From the NCBI GenBank assembly GCA_002727195.1, contig PBWH01000020.1, positions 18,244 through 82,243 on the forward strand: a DNA stretch of 64,000 bases, given 5' to 3'. This document shows, piece after piece, positions 53,853-62,626 of this stretch. A program made the translations under genes and the position numbers. Below the pieces are notes generated by a model that saw only the letters and a list, made by a program, of their open reading frames with translations, was not told where the DNA came from and did no database searches. This DNA is from Gemmatimonadota bacterium (GTDB lineage Bacteria > Latescibacterota > UBA2968). Within the stretch, counting starts at the first letter, position 1; each line of letters starts with the position of its first letter.

Positions 53853-54913
53853 TTTCGAAGTATCTCAAGATTCCGTCCCTCATCGGTCCGAACACGTTCG
53901 ATCTCGGGCATTTCCGTAATCGGCTTCAGTTGGTACGTGACTACGCGGAGCGGACCACCGTCACCCGTGGATTCCCGACGATTGTCGAGTTCGAGGTGTC
54001 CAGTCGTTGTAACATGTCCTGCGTCATGTGTCCACGCGAGAATGTGAACGTGGAACAGCACATGGATCTGGATCTATACAAACGATGCGTGGATCAGATT
54101 GCTGGGCGGGCGGAGATGGTTATTCTCCACGCCAGCGGAGAGCCGCTGCTCCATCCCGATATTTGTGAGATGATCCGGTATTGTTCGGATCGGGGAGTCG
54201 GAACCTGGCTCTCTACCAACGCGATGTTGCTCGACGAGAAGCGATCGATCGAACTGATGGAAAGCGGCCTCGATTCGCTCGTGATCGCGATCGACGGGGA
54301 CACCAAGGAGACCTACGAACGGATCCGGGTGCACGGCGTGTTCGAAACGGTCGTTGCGAATGCCGAGCGGTTCCTCAAGCTGCGTCGTCAGCGGAAGTCG
54401 AATATCATGGCGACCGTTCAGTTCATCGAGATGGAGGAGAATCGGCAGGAGGCCGATGCTTTCTTGGCCCGTTGGGGCCGCTATGAAGATGTGAACGTTT
54501 TTGTCAAGGCGATCGTCAACTGGTTCACGGACGACAGTGATCTGGTTCCTCATCCGGAATTCTCCGAGGTGGGCAACAGCCTCAGGTATCCGGATCTGGT
54601 CTGCGATCGGCCCTGGTTCTGGATGATCGTGAAGAGCACGGGGCTTGTCCCGCTGTGCGCACACGACATCCCACCGGACTATGTGATAGGTGATGCGAAT
54701 ATGCAGTCGCTCGACGACATCTGGAACTCGGAGCAGATGCGGTCCTACCGGGAGATGGTGGCGAAGGGGAAGCCATACCATCCCTTGTGCAAGTCCTGCG
54801 ACTACTGCCCGGCGCGCCCGCACACGACGACAGGGAATCTGGCGCTGGCGTCGCTGGACATGCTGTCCGTTGCGAAGATCCTGTTTTCGGTGGGCTACAA
54901 GAAGGTGGGATAG
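53849..54913 (+). CDS. Radical SAM/SPASM domain protein
   Basis: A 354-residue protein, ATG overlapping the previous stop. The radical SAM cysteines are in SSRCNMSCVMC, followed by ASGEPLLHPD and a normal TIM-barrel pattern. The C-terminal SPASM-type region carries extra cysteines (VPLCAHD, HPLCKSCDYCPARP) that would hold auxiliary Fe-S clusters. Substrate unknown; placement inside the glycan cluster suggests a sugar or lipid-linked intermediate. Confidence 0.93.
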   Translation: MISKYLKIPSLIGPNTFDLGHFRNRLQLVRDYAERTTVTRGFPTIVEFEVSSRCNMSCVMCPRENVNVEQHMDLDLYKRCVDQIAGRAEMVILHASGEPLLHPDICEMIRYCSDRGVGTWLSTNAMLLDEKRSIELMESGLDSLVIAIDGDTKETYERIRVHGVFETVVANAERFLKLRRQRKSNIMATVQFIEMEENRQEADAFLARWGRYEDVNVFVKAIVNWFTDDSDLVPHPEFSEVGNSLRYPDLVCDRPWFWMIVKSTGLVPLCAHDIPPDYVIGDANMQSLDDIWNSEQMRSYREMVAKGKPYHPLCKSCDYCPARPHTTTGNLALASLDMLSVAKILFSVGYKKVG

Positions 54914-54916
54914 ACG

Positions 54917-55816
54917 GTGACGACCAAGCTTCTGACGACTCGCACGCTCCTATGGATACTGGGAGCGTGCGTTTTCTTTGTTCTGTTCAAGACCTATGAG
55001 GCCGATCCTCGGACAGTGTGGTCTGCGCTGACGCTGGCCGACGTTTGGATTCTCCTATTCGCGGCGCTCGTGCAGTCAACCGTGCCTTTCCTGCGGGCAG
55101 GTCGCTGGATGCGGTTGCGTTGCTCACGATCAGATCACATTACGTTCGGCTCAGCTCTTGCGGTCACCTCCGCGAGCGCTGTGGTGGCATCGATCACGCC
55201 CGCTCGCTTGGGAGAAGCGAGTCGGTTGGCCATGAAAGGTGAGAGCGGGCGGAGAGCGTTACCCGACTTGACCGCCGAATACTTCGCGGATGGCTGGATC
55301 CTGCTTGTCCTGGCGCTGAGCTTCGGGGGTGTAGAGGGTAAGCTCGTCAGTCTTCCCGTTGCCCTTGCTCTGGGGTTGGTCCTCGTCGGTGTCGCCCCCC
55401 ATGTCTATGCGCTTGCGCCTCGAGTTCTCAAACTGCTTCCCTTCAATAGGGTCAGGGCGTATCTGGACGAGGCGAAGATCGGGGAGGCGACGCCATGGAT
55501 CAGTGTTCTGGTTTATGGGTTTGGCATTCACGTCGTCACATTCGGATCTGCTGTTCTGGCCTTTGATGCGCTCAGTAGTGAGGTCCCGACTTTGACCTTG
55601 ATCAAGGGTCTGGTTATCGGGCAGTTGGTCGGCATCTTCTCGCTCCTTCCGATGGGATTCGGAACCCGTGAAGCCGGCGTCGCCGGTGTCCTGGCGCTCG
55701 CCGACTACTCCGGTGAGGACATTCTTGCGGCCCTCGTTTGCCACCGTGTCATCACCACGTTCGTGGTCGCTGCTTTCGGGGTTCTGTCTATTCGTTCTCT
55801 GGCGAGGTCATCGTGA
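54917..55816 (+). CDS. Flippase-like (AglD/LPG synthase TM, UPF0104) membrane protein
   Basis: A 299-residue protein with seven or eight helices and the family markers PFLRAGRWMRLR, ASAVVASITPARLGEASR and LLPMGFGTREAGVAGVLA. GTG start, three bases after the radical SAM gene. Related domains act in lysyl-phosphatidylglycerol synthases and archaeal AglD; in glycan clusters they are assumed to move lipid-linked sugars. Confidence 0.88.
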   Translation: MTTKLLTTRTLLWILGACVFFVLFKTYEADPRTVWSALTLADVWILLFAALVQSTVPFLRAGRWMRLRCSRSDHITFGSALAVTSASAVVASITPARLGEASRLAMKGESGRRALPDLTAEYFADGWILLVLALSFGGVEGKLVSLPVALALGLVLVGVAPHVYALAPRVLKLLPFNRVRAYLDEAKIGEATPWISVLVYGFGIHVVTFGSAVLAFDALSSEVPTLTLIKGLVIGQLVGIFSLLPMGFGTREAGVAGVLALADYSGEDILAALVCHRVITTFVVAAFGVLSIRSLARSS

Positions 55817-57352
55817 GCACACACACACCCATCGCAAAACCCAGGCTGTTCTGGGCTCTCCTCGTGATTCCCCACGTCCTGATGCTGGCGTTCGTGACGC
55901 CATACACGAGGGGGATCGTCCCGGACGCTCTTGAGACGATCGTTCGTGCTCGGGACATTGCTTCGGGGAGTTTTGGTCAGGTATTCCTCAATCTGCACGA
56001 GGGTGCGCTGATGACGACGATTCTGTCCGCCTTCCTTCAGGTCTTTGGTGATTGGGGGGGGAGGCCTATATCGTGGCACAGCATCTCCTGACGATCTTGA
56101 GCGCTTACCTGCTGTATGCGATTGTTCACAGCCTCCTGGCGTGCCCCAAGGCGTCCTGGGGATCGGCCGTGTTCTTCAACGCCAGCGGGATGACCCTCGC
56201 GTACGCACATACCATCCTCTCCGACTTCTGGGTGATGTTCTTCCTGCTGTCCTGTATCTATTTGCTTCAGAGGGCGAGGGCCTCGATGGGCAGACCGCGG
56301 TTGATGGCATTGGTCGTTGGAGGCGTCTGTTTTGCCGCCATGGTGCTTTCCAAACTGAGCCCTGTGGGTCTCATCGTCTTCGTGCCCGTCTATTTCCTGA
56401 CACAGTATGGATTCCGGCGTGAGACCGTTGTGTTGATAGCTGTGTTCGTTGTGCCCTACGTTGCCACGTTTGTTCCAGCCACCTTGGAAAACCTGAAGAA
56501 CACGGGTGTGCTGTGGGGGGAGACGTTGCTACAGAGCTGAATCACGTGCGGGAGTTCTTCGAGACGACGGTACACCTGGTCCAAGATGGTCCGGGCGAGT
56601 ATCAGGATATTCGAGCGCTTATTGCGTCAGATGCCGCTCATTGCGAGGACATACGGGACTACTATTGCGTCGGTTTTCTCACGTCCCACTGGCACCTGAG
56701 GACGAGGATCTACAAGATTCTGAATGACCGGTATGGGGTGTCGGACCCGGCTGAGCAGAACAGGATCATGAACGCGATCGCGATCGACGCCGTCATCGGG
56801 AGTCCGTTCGAGTATCTGAAGCGACGTTCGTGGGAGACAGTGCGGTTCTCACTGTCGTGGTATAGCTATATCGCCGTCGTCCATCTTACGGAGCCGATTC
56901 GTCCGTCATTCAGGGAGCTCTATGGGGCAGGGGAGTACGAGTATCTCTTGGTACGGGCGTTTCTCCACTATCTAAACCCGATCTACTACATGCAGTTCAT
57001 TTGGCTCTTTGCGCTTGGATCTGTGTTCCGCTATCGAGAGGATCCGAACATTTCTAGGTTTGCCTACCTTCAGCTTTGGGTGCCGATCGCCTACTTTACC
57101 TTCGTTGCTATCTCCGTGAAGTGGGGGATCGATCGGATTCGATTCCCGGCTGAGCCGTTTATTTACGCGGTCGCCGCGTATGGGAGTATCTGGGTCTTCC
57201 GCAAGGTAAAAGGGGGGCTCGCCACTTATGTCGGCGATGCTCGCTCGTCTCTGGCGACTTCGATTCTCCTTATGTCCGTGTATGTGCTCACCTACCCCGT
57301 TCAGAGGGTGATCGCCCTTGTTACGGGCATCGAGATCGCCCCGGATGATTGA
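55813..57352 (+). pseudogene. GT39-like membrane glycosyltransferase, interrupted at two poly-G tracts
   Basis: Starting at a GTG overlapping the previous stop, three consecutive open frames make one 513-residue membrane protein. The first break is at a G8 run (56054-56061) and the second at a G6 run (56515-56520); each needs one added G. Repaired junctions read LQVFGDWGGEAYIVAQHLL and VLWGGDVATELNHV. The N-terminus (YTRGIVPDALETIVRARDI) and the many helices suit PMT-like GT-C enzymes using polyprenyl-phosphate sugars. The interruption may be slipped-strand phase variation or homopolymer miscalling. Confidence 0.85.
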
Positions 57353-57383
57353 TGGGTCTGTCGCGTCGTTGTGACCCAAGTTC

Positions 57384-57412
57384 TTGTTCCCAATCGACTT
57401 TCGTGATACCTT
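57384..57412 (+). promoter_or_regulatory. Promoter of the deoxysugar cassette
   Basis: TTGTTC (57384-57389), 17-base spacer, TACCTT (57407-57412), 40 nt before the next start codon. Confidence 0.45.
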
Positions 57413-57451
57413 AGCTTGGCTGCCTTCGGAGTGTCAACCGCCAAACGATGA

Positions 57452-58666
57452 ATGACTGATCAGACCACAAAAAAGCCGCTTTCGGGATTCGAAGTTCGCG
57501 TCGGCGACTACGAGGTCCCAGAAAGGGCCGAGGACTACCTGCTCCAGGTGTTGCACTCGGGCCGGCTTTCCCATGGACCATTCAGCAAGGCCTTCGAGCT
57601 CGCTTTCGGTGAGCGCCACGGCGCGCACTATACAGCCTTCTGCAACAGCGGGACGAGCGCTCTCCATACCGCGATTGCTTGCCTGAAGGAAATCGACGGT
57701 TGGGAGGATGGTGACGAGATCCTCGTGCCGGCTGTGACGTTCGTGGCAACCTCGAATATGGTGATCTTGAACGCTCTGAATCCTGTCTTCGTCGACGTGG
57801 ATTCGAGGACGTATAACATCGACCCGGACCAGATTGAGTCGAAAATCAGCGAGCGGACCCGTGCCATCCTGCCTGTTCATCTGTTTGGTCAGCCGGCCCA
57901 GATGTCGACGATCTGTGACATTGCCCAGAAGCACGACCTGAGGGTTATCGAGGATTCGGCGGAGACAATGTTCGCGTCCCATCAGGGCAAGCCTGTCGGG
58001 GCGTGGGGCGACTTGGCCTGTTTCTCGACCTACGTGGCCCACATGCTGATCACGGGCGTCGGGGGATTCGTGCTGACGAACGATCCCGAGATGGCGAAGA
58101 TCAGCAAGAGTATCATCAACCACGGACGAGATTCGATATACCTGAACATCGATGATCAGGGCGACACCGTCGACGAAAGGCTGAAGATCGCCGAGGGCCG
58201 CTTTAACTTCGTACGGTTCGGTCACAGCTTCCGAGCGACCGAGTTTGAGGCTGCTGTCGGGCTAGCCCAGCTGGAGGAAGCAGATACGCTTGTCGCGCGA
58301 CGCAAGACCACAGCCTCCCGGTTGATCGAGGGGCTGAGCACATTCAGTGAGTCGATCCAGTTGCCTTGGTGGCCGGAGGATACGGAGCACGCATTCATGA
58401 TGTTCCCGATCGTGATTCGTGATTCCGCGCTCAGGAAATTGGATCTGATCGGTCATCTGGAACGAAACGGCATCGAGACACGCGATATGATGCCTCTATT
58501 GAACCAGCCGATCTACGTAGACAAGTTTGGCTTGCTGGAGGATGCCTACCCGGTGGCGAAATGGATCAACGCTTCGGGTTTCTACATCGGGTGCCACCCG
58601 TATATGGGTGACGAGCAGGTTGATCACGTTCTAGAAACATTCAGGCAGTTCTTCAAAAGGGTATAG
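57452..58666 (+). CDS. DegT-fold enzyme with His in place of the PLP lysine (ColD-like 3-dehydratase)
   Basis: A 404-residue PLP-fold protein with [29 protein letters not shown] and VIEDSAETM. Where aminotransferases read FSFFATKNxTTGEGG, this protein reads [15 protein letters not shown]: His197 replaces the Schiff-base lysine. A histidine there is the hallmark of the sugar 3-dehydratases ColD (GDP-4-keto-6-deoxymannose) and E1/DdhC. No Fe-S cysteine cluster is visible, which favours ColD over E1. Gmd and a reductase/epimerase follow directly, exactly the enzymes a GDP-colitose pathway needs. Confidence 0.85.
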   Translation: MTDQTTKKPLSGFEVRVGDYEVPERAEDYLLQVLHSGRLSHGPFSKAFELAFGERHGAHYTAFCNSGTSALHTAIACLKEIDGWEDGDEILVPAVTFVATSNMVILNALNPVFVDVDSRTYNIDPDQIESKISERTRAILPVHLFGQPAQMSTICDIAQKHDLRVIEDSAETMFASHQGKPVGAWGDLACFSTYVAHMLITGVGGFVLTNDPEMAKISKSIINHGRDSIYLNIDDQGDTVDERLKIAEGRFNFVRFGHSFRATEFEAAVGLAQLEEADTLVARRKTTASRLIEGLSTFSESIQLPWWPEDTEHAFMMFPIVIRDSALRKLDLIGHLERNGIETRDMMPLLNQPIYVDKFGLLEDAYPVAKWINASGFYIGCHPYMGDEQVDHVLETFRQFFKRV

Positions 58667-58667
58667 C

Positions 58668-59684
58668 GTGTCGAGCAGACGCAAAGCGCTCATCACTGGG
58701 ATCACTGGGCAGGATGGCTCTTACCTAACCGAGCTCTTGCTGCAAAAGGACTACGAAGTGCACGGCATCATCCGCCGATCCAGCTCGTTCAACACCGGCC
58801 GGATCGCGTACCTGTTCCAGGACCCGCACGAGGATGACGTCCGTCTGCACCTTCACTATGGTGATCTAAACGATGCCTCTTCGGTTAGCAGAATTCTCGA
58901 TCGTATCTCGCCCGATGAAGTGTATAACCTGGCCGCCCAGAGTCACGTCCGGGTCAGCTTCGATATTCCTGAGTATACATCGGAGATCAACGCTCTCGGG
59001 ACCCTTCGGATTCTCGATTCGATCCGTGAGAGCAACCTGAAGTGCCGGTTCTACCAAGCGTCTTCGAGCGAGATGTTCGGGAAGGTTGCCGAGGTGCCCC
59101 AGTCAGAGACGACACCCTTCCAGCCGCAGAGCCCGTATGCCACGGCCAAAATGTTCGCACACTGGGCGACGCGGAATTACCGGGAAGCCTATGGGATGTA
59201 TGCGGTGAGTGGGATCCTGTTTAATCACGAATCTCCGCGGCGGGGTGAGACCTTCGTGACCAGGAAGATTACTCGAGGGGTCGCCAGGATCCTGTCCGGG
59301 AAGGACGACAAGCTTTACCTGGGGAATCTGGACGCCCAGAGGGACTGGGGGTATGCCAAAGACTACGTCGAAGCGATCTGGTTGATGCTCCAGCAAGATG
59401 AACCCGATGACTTCGTGATTGCCACCGGCGAGATGCACAGCGTTCGGGAGTTCGTTTCGCTTGCTTTCGGGATGGTCGGAAGGGACTGGGACAACCACGT
59501 CGAGATCGACCCCAGATACTACAGGCCGCTGGAGGTAGACGAACTCAAAGGGGACGCGGCGCTCGCGAAGTCGAGGCTGGGCTGGGCGCCGAAGACGGAT
59601 TTTCCAGAACTCGTGAGACTCATGCTCGAGTCCGACATTGCTGCGGAGGGTCTCGATCCTGGTGACTTCATTCTGGCAGAATAA
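58668..59684 (+). CDS. gmd: GDP-mannose 4,6-dehydratase
   Basis: A 338-residue extended SDR, one base after the preceding stop, GTG start. NAD(P) motif [57 protein letters not shown], catalytic SSSEMFGKV and [12 protein letters not shown], and [17 protein letters not shown]. These are unmistakable Gmd signatures. It converts GDP-D-mannose to GDP-4-keto-6-deoxymannose, the precursor of fucose, perosamine and colitose. Confidence 0.97.
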   Translation: MSSRRKALITGITGQDGSYLTELLLQKDYEVHGIIRRSSSFNTGRIAYLFQDPHEDDVRLHLHYGDLNDASSVSRILDRISPDEVYNLAAQSHVRVSFDIPEYTSEINALGTLRILDSIRESNLKCRFYQASSSEMFGKVAEVPQSETTPFQPQSPYATAKMFAHWATRNYREAYGMYAVSGILFNHESPRRGETFVTRKITRGVARILSGKDDKLYLGNLDAQRDWGYAKDYVEAIWLMLQQDEPDDFVIATGEMHSVREFVSLAFGMVGRDWDNHVEIDPRYYRPLEVDELKGDAALAKSRLGWAPKTDFPELVRLMLESDIAAEGLDPGDFILAE

Positions 59685-60636
59685 GCGCGTGCTCGTCACG
59701 GGGGGAGCAGGATTCATCGGCAGCCACGTCGTCGAGCTCTTGGTGGCTGAGGGTGCCGATGTAACGGTGCCCGTTCGCACCGAGGGACGGGACGGTTTTC
59801 TGGAATCGGTCCGATCGCAGATCAAGGTGAAGGCTGCTGATCTGATGGTTGAGCGAGACTGTCGTGCGGTCACGGAGGGGCAGGATGTCGTGATGAATCT
59901 TGCCGCAGACGTGGGAGGGATCGAATACAACGTGGCCCATCCCGCGTCGATTTTTCGAAACAACCTGCAGGCTTATATGAATTGTATCGAGGCCGCAAGG
60001 TGTGAGGGGGTCGAACGCTTCCTTGTGACGAGTTCTGCGTGCGTTTACCTGAGACACTGCTCGATTCCCACTCCTGAGGACGAGGGGTTCAGCGATCGAC
60101 CGGAACCCACGAACGAAGGCTACGGCTGGTCGAAGCGTATGGAAGAGTATCTTGGTCAGGCCTACGCTGCGGAATACGGAATGAAAGTCGGGATCGCGAG
60201 ACCCTACAATTGTTACGGTCCACGTGACAACTTTGATCCTGAGAAGTCTCACGTGATTCCTGCACTGGTTCGCCGAATTATCGAAGGAGAGAACCCCTTG
60301 GTCGTCTGGGGTGACGGTAGACAATCGAGGTCCTTCCTATATGTGACTGATTTTGCCCGAGGCCTGATCGAGATGGCCGAGCGCTACGCCGAGGCTGATC
60401 CCGTCAATATCGGGGCTGAAGAGGAGACCACGGTCAAGGAACTCGTCGAGCTTCTGGTCGACCTTTCTGGGATGGATATCGACATTCAGTATGACACGTC
60501 GAAACCGGCGGGCCAGCCTCGTCGGAAATGTGATTCACGGAAAGCTGTCGAGAAGGTAGGTTTTGCCCCGAGGGTTGCCCTGAGAGAGGGATTAGCGGAG
60601 ACGCTAGACTACTATATCCGGATCCACGCAGCCTGA
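59662..60636 (+). CDS. GDP-sugar epimerase/reductase (Fcl/ColC-like)
   Basis: The GTG at 59662, giving [18 protein letters not shown], is preferred to the upstream start at 59638; it overlaps gmd by 23 bases and yields 324 residues. NADP motif [21 protein letters not shown], catalytic SSACVYLRH and [10 protein letters not shown], and the C-terminal [15 protein letters not shown]. The VGGI and P-x-G-x-P-R-(K/R) motifs tie it to GDP-L-fucose synthase and ColC. In this cassette it should epimerise and reduce the 4-keto intermediate. Confidence 0.88.
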   Translation: MTSFWQNKRVLVTGGAGFIGSHVVELLVAEGADVTVPVRTEGRDGFLESVRSQIKVKAADLMVERDCRAVTEGQDVVMNLAADVGGIEYNVAHPASIFRNNLQAYMNCIEAARCEGVERFLVTSSACVYLRHCSIPTPEDEGFSDRPEPTNEGYGWSKRMEEYLGQAYAAEYGMKVGIARPYNCYGPRDNFDPEKSHVIPALVRRIIEGENPLVVWGDGRQSRSFLYVTDFARGLIEMAERYAEADPVNIGAEEETTVKELVELLVDLSGMDIDIQYDTSKPAGQPRRKCDSRKAVEKVGFAPRVALREGLAETLDYYIRIHAA

Positions 60637-60683
60637 ATGAGGTCGTCGTGACGAACATAAGGCGAGCAGGTGGTCGATGTTCG

Positions 60684-61610
60684 TCAGGGGGCTGATTCGG
60701 TGCTCGAAACCATATCCTTGAGGATCTCGGACAGGCTGGTGCTAATGACTCCATTAGCATCCGCCTTGTAATGTCCCGAGTCGACATAGACCTGCTCGTT
60801 TGTCTGGTCGAACACGCCGGTCAGATCTACAAACCTCACGGTGCGAGAGTCCAGTTCCTCGGCCACCTGCCTGATCGTTGAACCCAACTTGGTGAACCAG
60901 GCTCTCAGGTTGTCGATCCGGTGCTTCGCAGCTCGATCATAGTGCCCCTATCCTGATGGGGGATCACGTGGCCTGGCGTCGAGTTGGCCTCCAGAATGCC
61001 CTCAAGGTCGTTCCATCCGTTGAAGGAGATGACCATATCCGGGGGGTAGTGGTCAATCTCCTATGACAGGTATATCAACTCGAGAGTAGACTGATACCCT
61101 CCCACGCCCGCATTGATGACCTCGAAGAAGACCCGTGGGGCCGTCCGATGCGGCGTTGAGGGCCCGCTCCAGGTGGGTGGAAATGGTGTTCTCGTTGGTT
61201 CCTGCCCCAATGCCGGCTATGGTCGATCCACCCAGCATGAAGATTCGGAAGGTATTGGGACCCTTCGTCAGCAGGTCACGATCCTCCGAGGTGTCGTTCT
61301 TGATGAACCCGAACGCATCGACTTGAAGGCTGGTGGGCAAGTCGGACAGGTTGTCCGTTACGACGCTATTCGGCGTCAGTCGGTAGCCCCTGAACGGGCC
61401 ATAACCCTAGCGGTAGGTGTATTTCGAGAAGCCCAATCCCTCGTAGGTGTGCGAGTATAGGTTCGCCGATAGTGAGCTGTCCCACCCATTCTTGACCTTG
61501 TATATCAGGTATGTCGCCGCTTCTACCGAAAGGAGCATGACGACGATCAGAAGGACGATGGCCTACCAAGGCGGCCTACGCGTACTTTTGGTTGTCGGTT
61601 CAGATGCCAG
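60684..61610 (-). pseudogene. Decayed SGNH/GDSL hydrolase
   Basis: Minus-strand pieces in order: a membrane helix (AIVLLIVVMLLSVEAATYLI), VDAFGFIKND, FRIFMLGGSTIAG (the GDS-type block with its serine), EVINAGVGGYQS, DHYPPDMVISFNGWNDLEG (block III with N-D), and GHYKADANG near the end (catalytic His). They are broken by amber stops at 61563, 61407 and 61061 and by frame changes near 61135 and 60930. Such proteins are often acetyl-group hydrolases or transferases acting on surface glycans. All three blocks being recognisable suggests recent loss. Confidence 0.8.
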
Positions 61611-61846
61611 GAGATGCCTGGTTTGGTTCACGCCAATTGGGCGAATGATCAGGTAGACAGTTCTCGACCATTGGCCTGCGGGAGAGATAAGTCGGCGAGT
61701 AATATAGGGGCTTTGTTGTCGGTGACAACAACATCGCCATACAACTGCGTCTCTTCGACGGACACAGATTTGATCGGTGTCCACGTTGGAAGTCCCTCGC
61801 TAGCTATTGTTAGTCGACTAGCGAAGATGGACGCAGGCGTGGTGGG

Positions 61847-62626
61847 ATGACCATATCGACGGCCATCCGCCCAACCGGAGGCACGATTGTCCGGCTAACC
61901 TTCTGGGAGAAGCCTTTGAGAACCAGCCTTATCATCCTGACATTGAACGAGATTGACGGCGTTCGCGCGCTTCATGATCAGATTCCCTTCCACCGCGTTG
62001 ACGAGGTGTTCGCGGTCGACGGCGGATCGACTGACGGGACACGAGAATTTTTCACCGAGCGTGGCATCAGGATTGTCGAGCAGCCATCTCGTGGCAGGGG
62101 AGAAGCCTTCCGAATCGCATATGAGGCTGCGTCGACCGATGCCATGATTTTTTTCAGTCCTGACGGGAATGAGGATCCTGCCGATATCCCCACCTTCGTG
62201 GAGTATCTCACTCAAGGGTACGACCTCGTCATCGCCTCTAGGATGATGAAGGGCGCTGTGAACGAAGAGGACGTCGATGTGTTCAGATGGCGCAAGTGGG
62301 CGAACCAGACGTTCACCCTCGCAGCTAACGGCGTCTGGAACAGGAGTTCGGAGTATGTTTCCGACACGATCAACGGATACCGTGGGATTACGAAGAAGGC
62401 CTTTGCCCAGCTTTGGCCCGACAGTGACGGGTATACGATCGAATACCAGACGTCCATCCGGGCTATGAAAGCCCGCCTCCGGATCAAAGAGTTTCCGACG
62501 AACGAGGGTGAGCGGATTGGTGGTCAAAGCTATGCAAGGTCTTTGCCTACGGGACTCCGAATGCTCAGGACCTTCGGCCGCGAGTTGCTTCTGGGACTGA
62601 CTTCTCCGGATTCCAGGTCCTCATGA
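61847..62626 (+). CDS. Family 2 glycosyltransferase
   Basis: A 259-residue GT-A enzyme. After about 25 residues the fold begins: LIILTLNEIDGVRALHDQI, FAVDGGSTDGTREFF, the PDGNEDPADIP metal region (D-G-N rather than D-x-D), and SDTINGYRGITKKAF. The N-terminal 20 residues are unconserved and the start could be further in (TTG/GTG codons near 61880). It overlaps the next membrane gene by four bases, a polyprenyl-phosphate-sugar donor and GT-C acceptor arrangement. Confidence 0.9.
   Translation: MTISTAIRPTGGTIVRLTFWEKPLRTSLIILTLNEIDGVRALHDQIPFHRVDEVFAVDGGSTDGTREFFTERGIRIVEQPSRGRGEAFRIAYEAASTDAMIFFSPDGNEDPADIPTFVEYLTQGYDLVIASRMMKGAVNEEDVDVFRWRKWANQTFTLAANGVWNRSSEYVSDTINGYRGITKKAFAQLWPDSDGYTIEYQTSIRAMKARLRIKEFPTNEGERIGGQSYARSLPTGLRMLRTFGRELLLGLTSPDSRSS

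Noticed and set aside
60684-61610. UAG recoding (read-through) as explanation for the SGNH gene's amber codons
   Set aside because: TAG ends intact genes such as gltD, and the gene also carries frameshifts, so decay or error is simpler.
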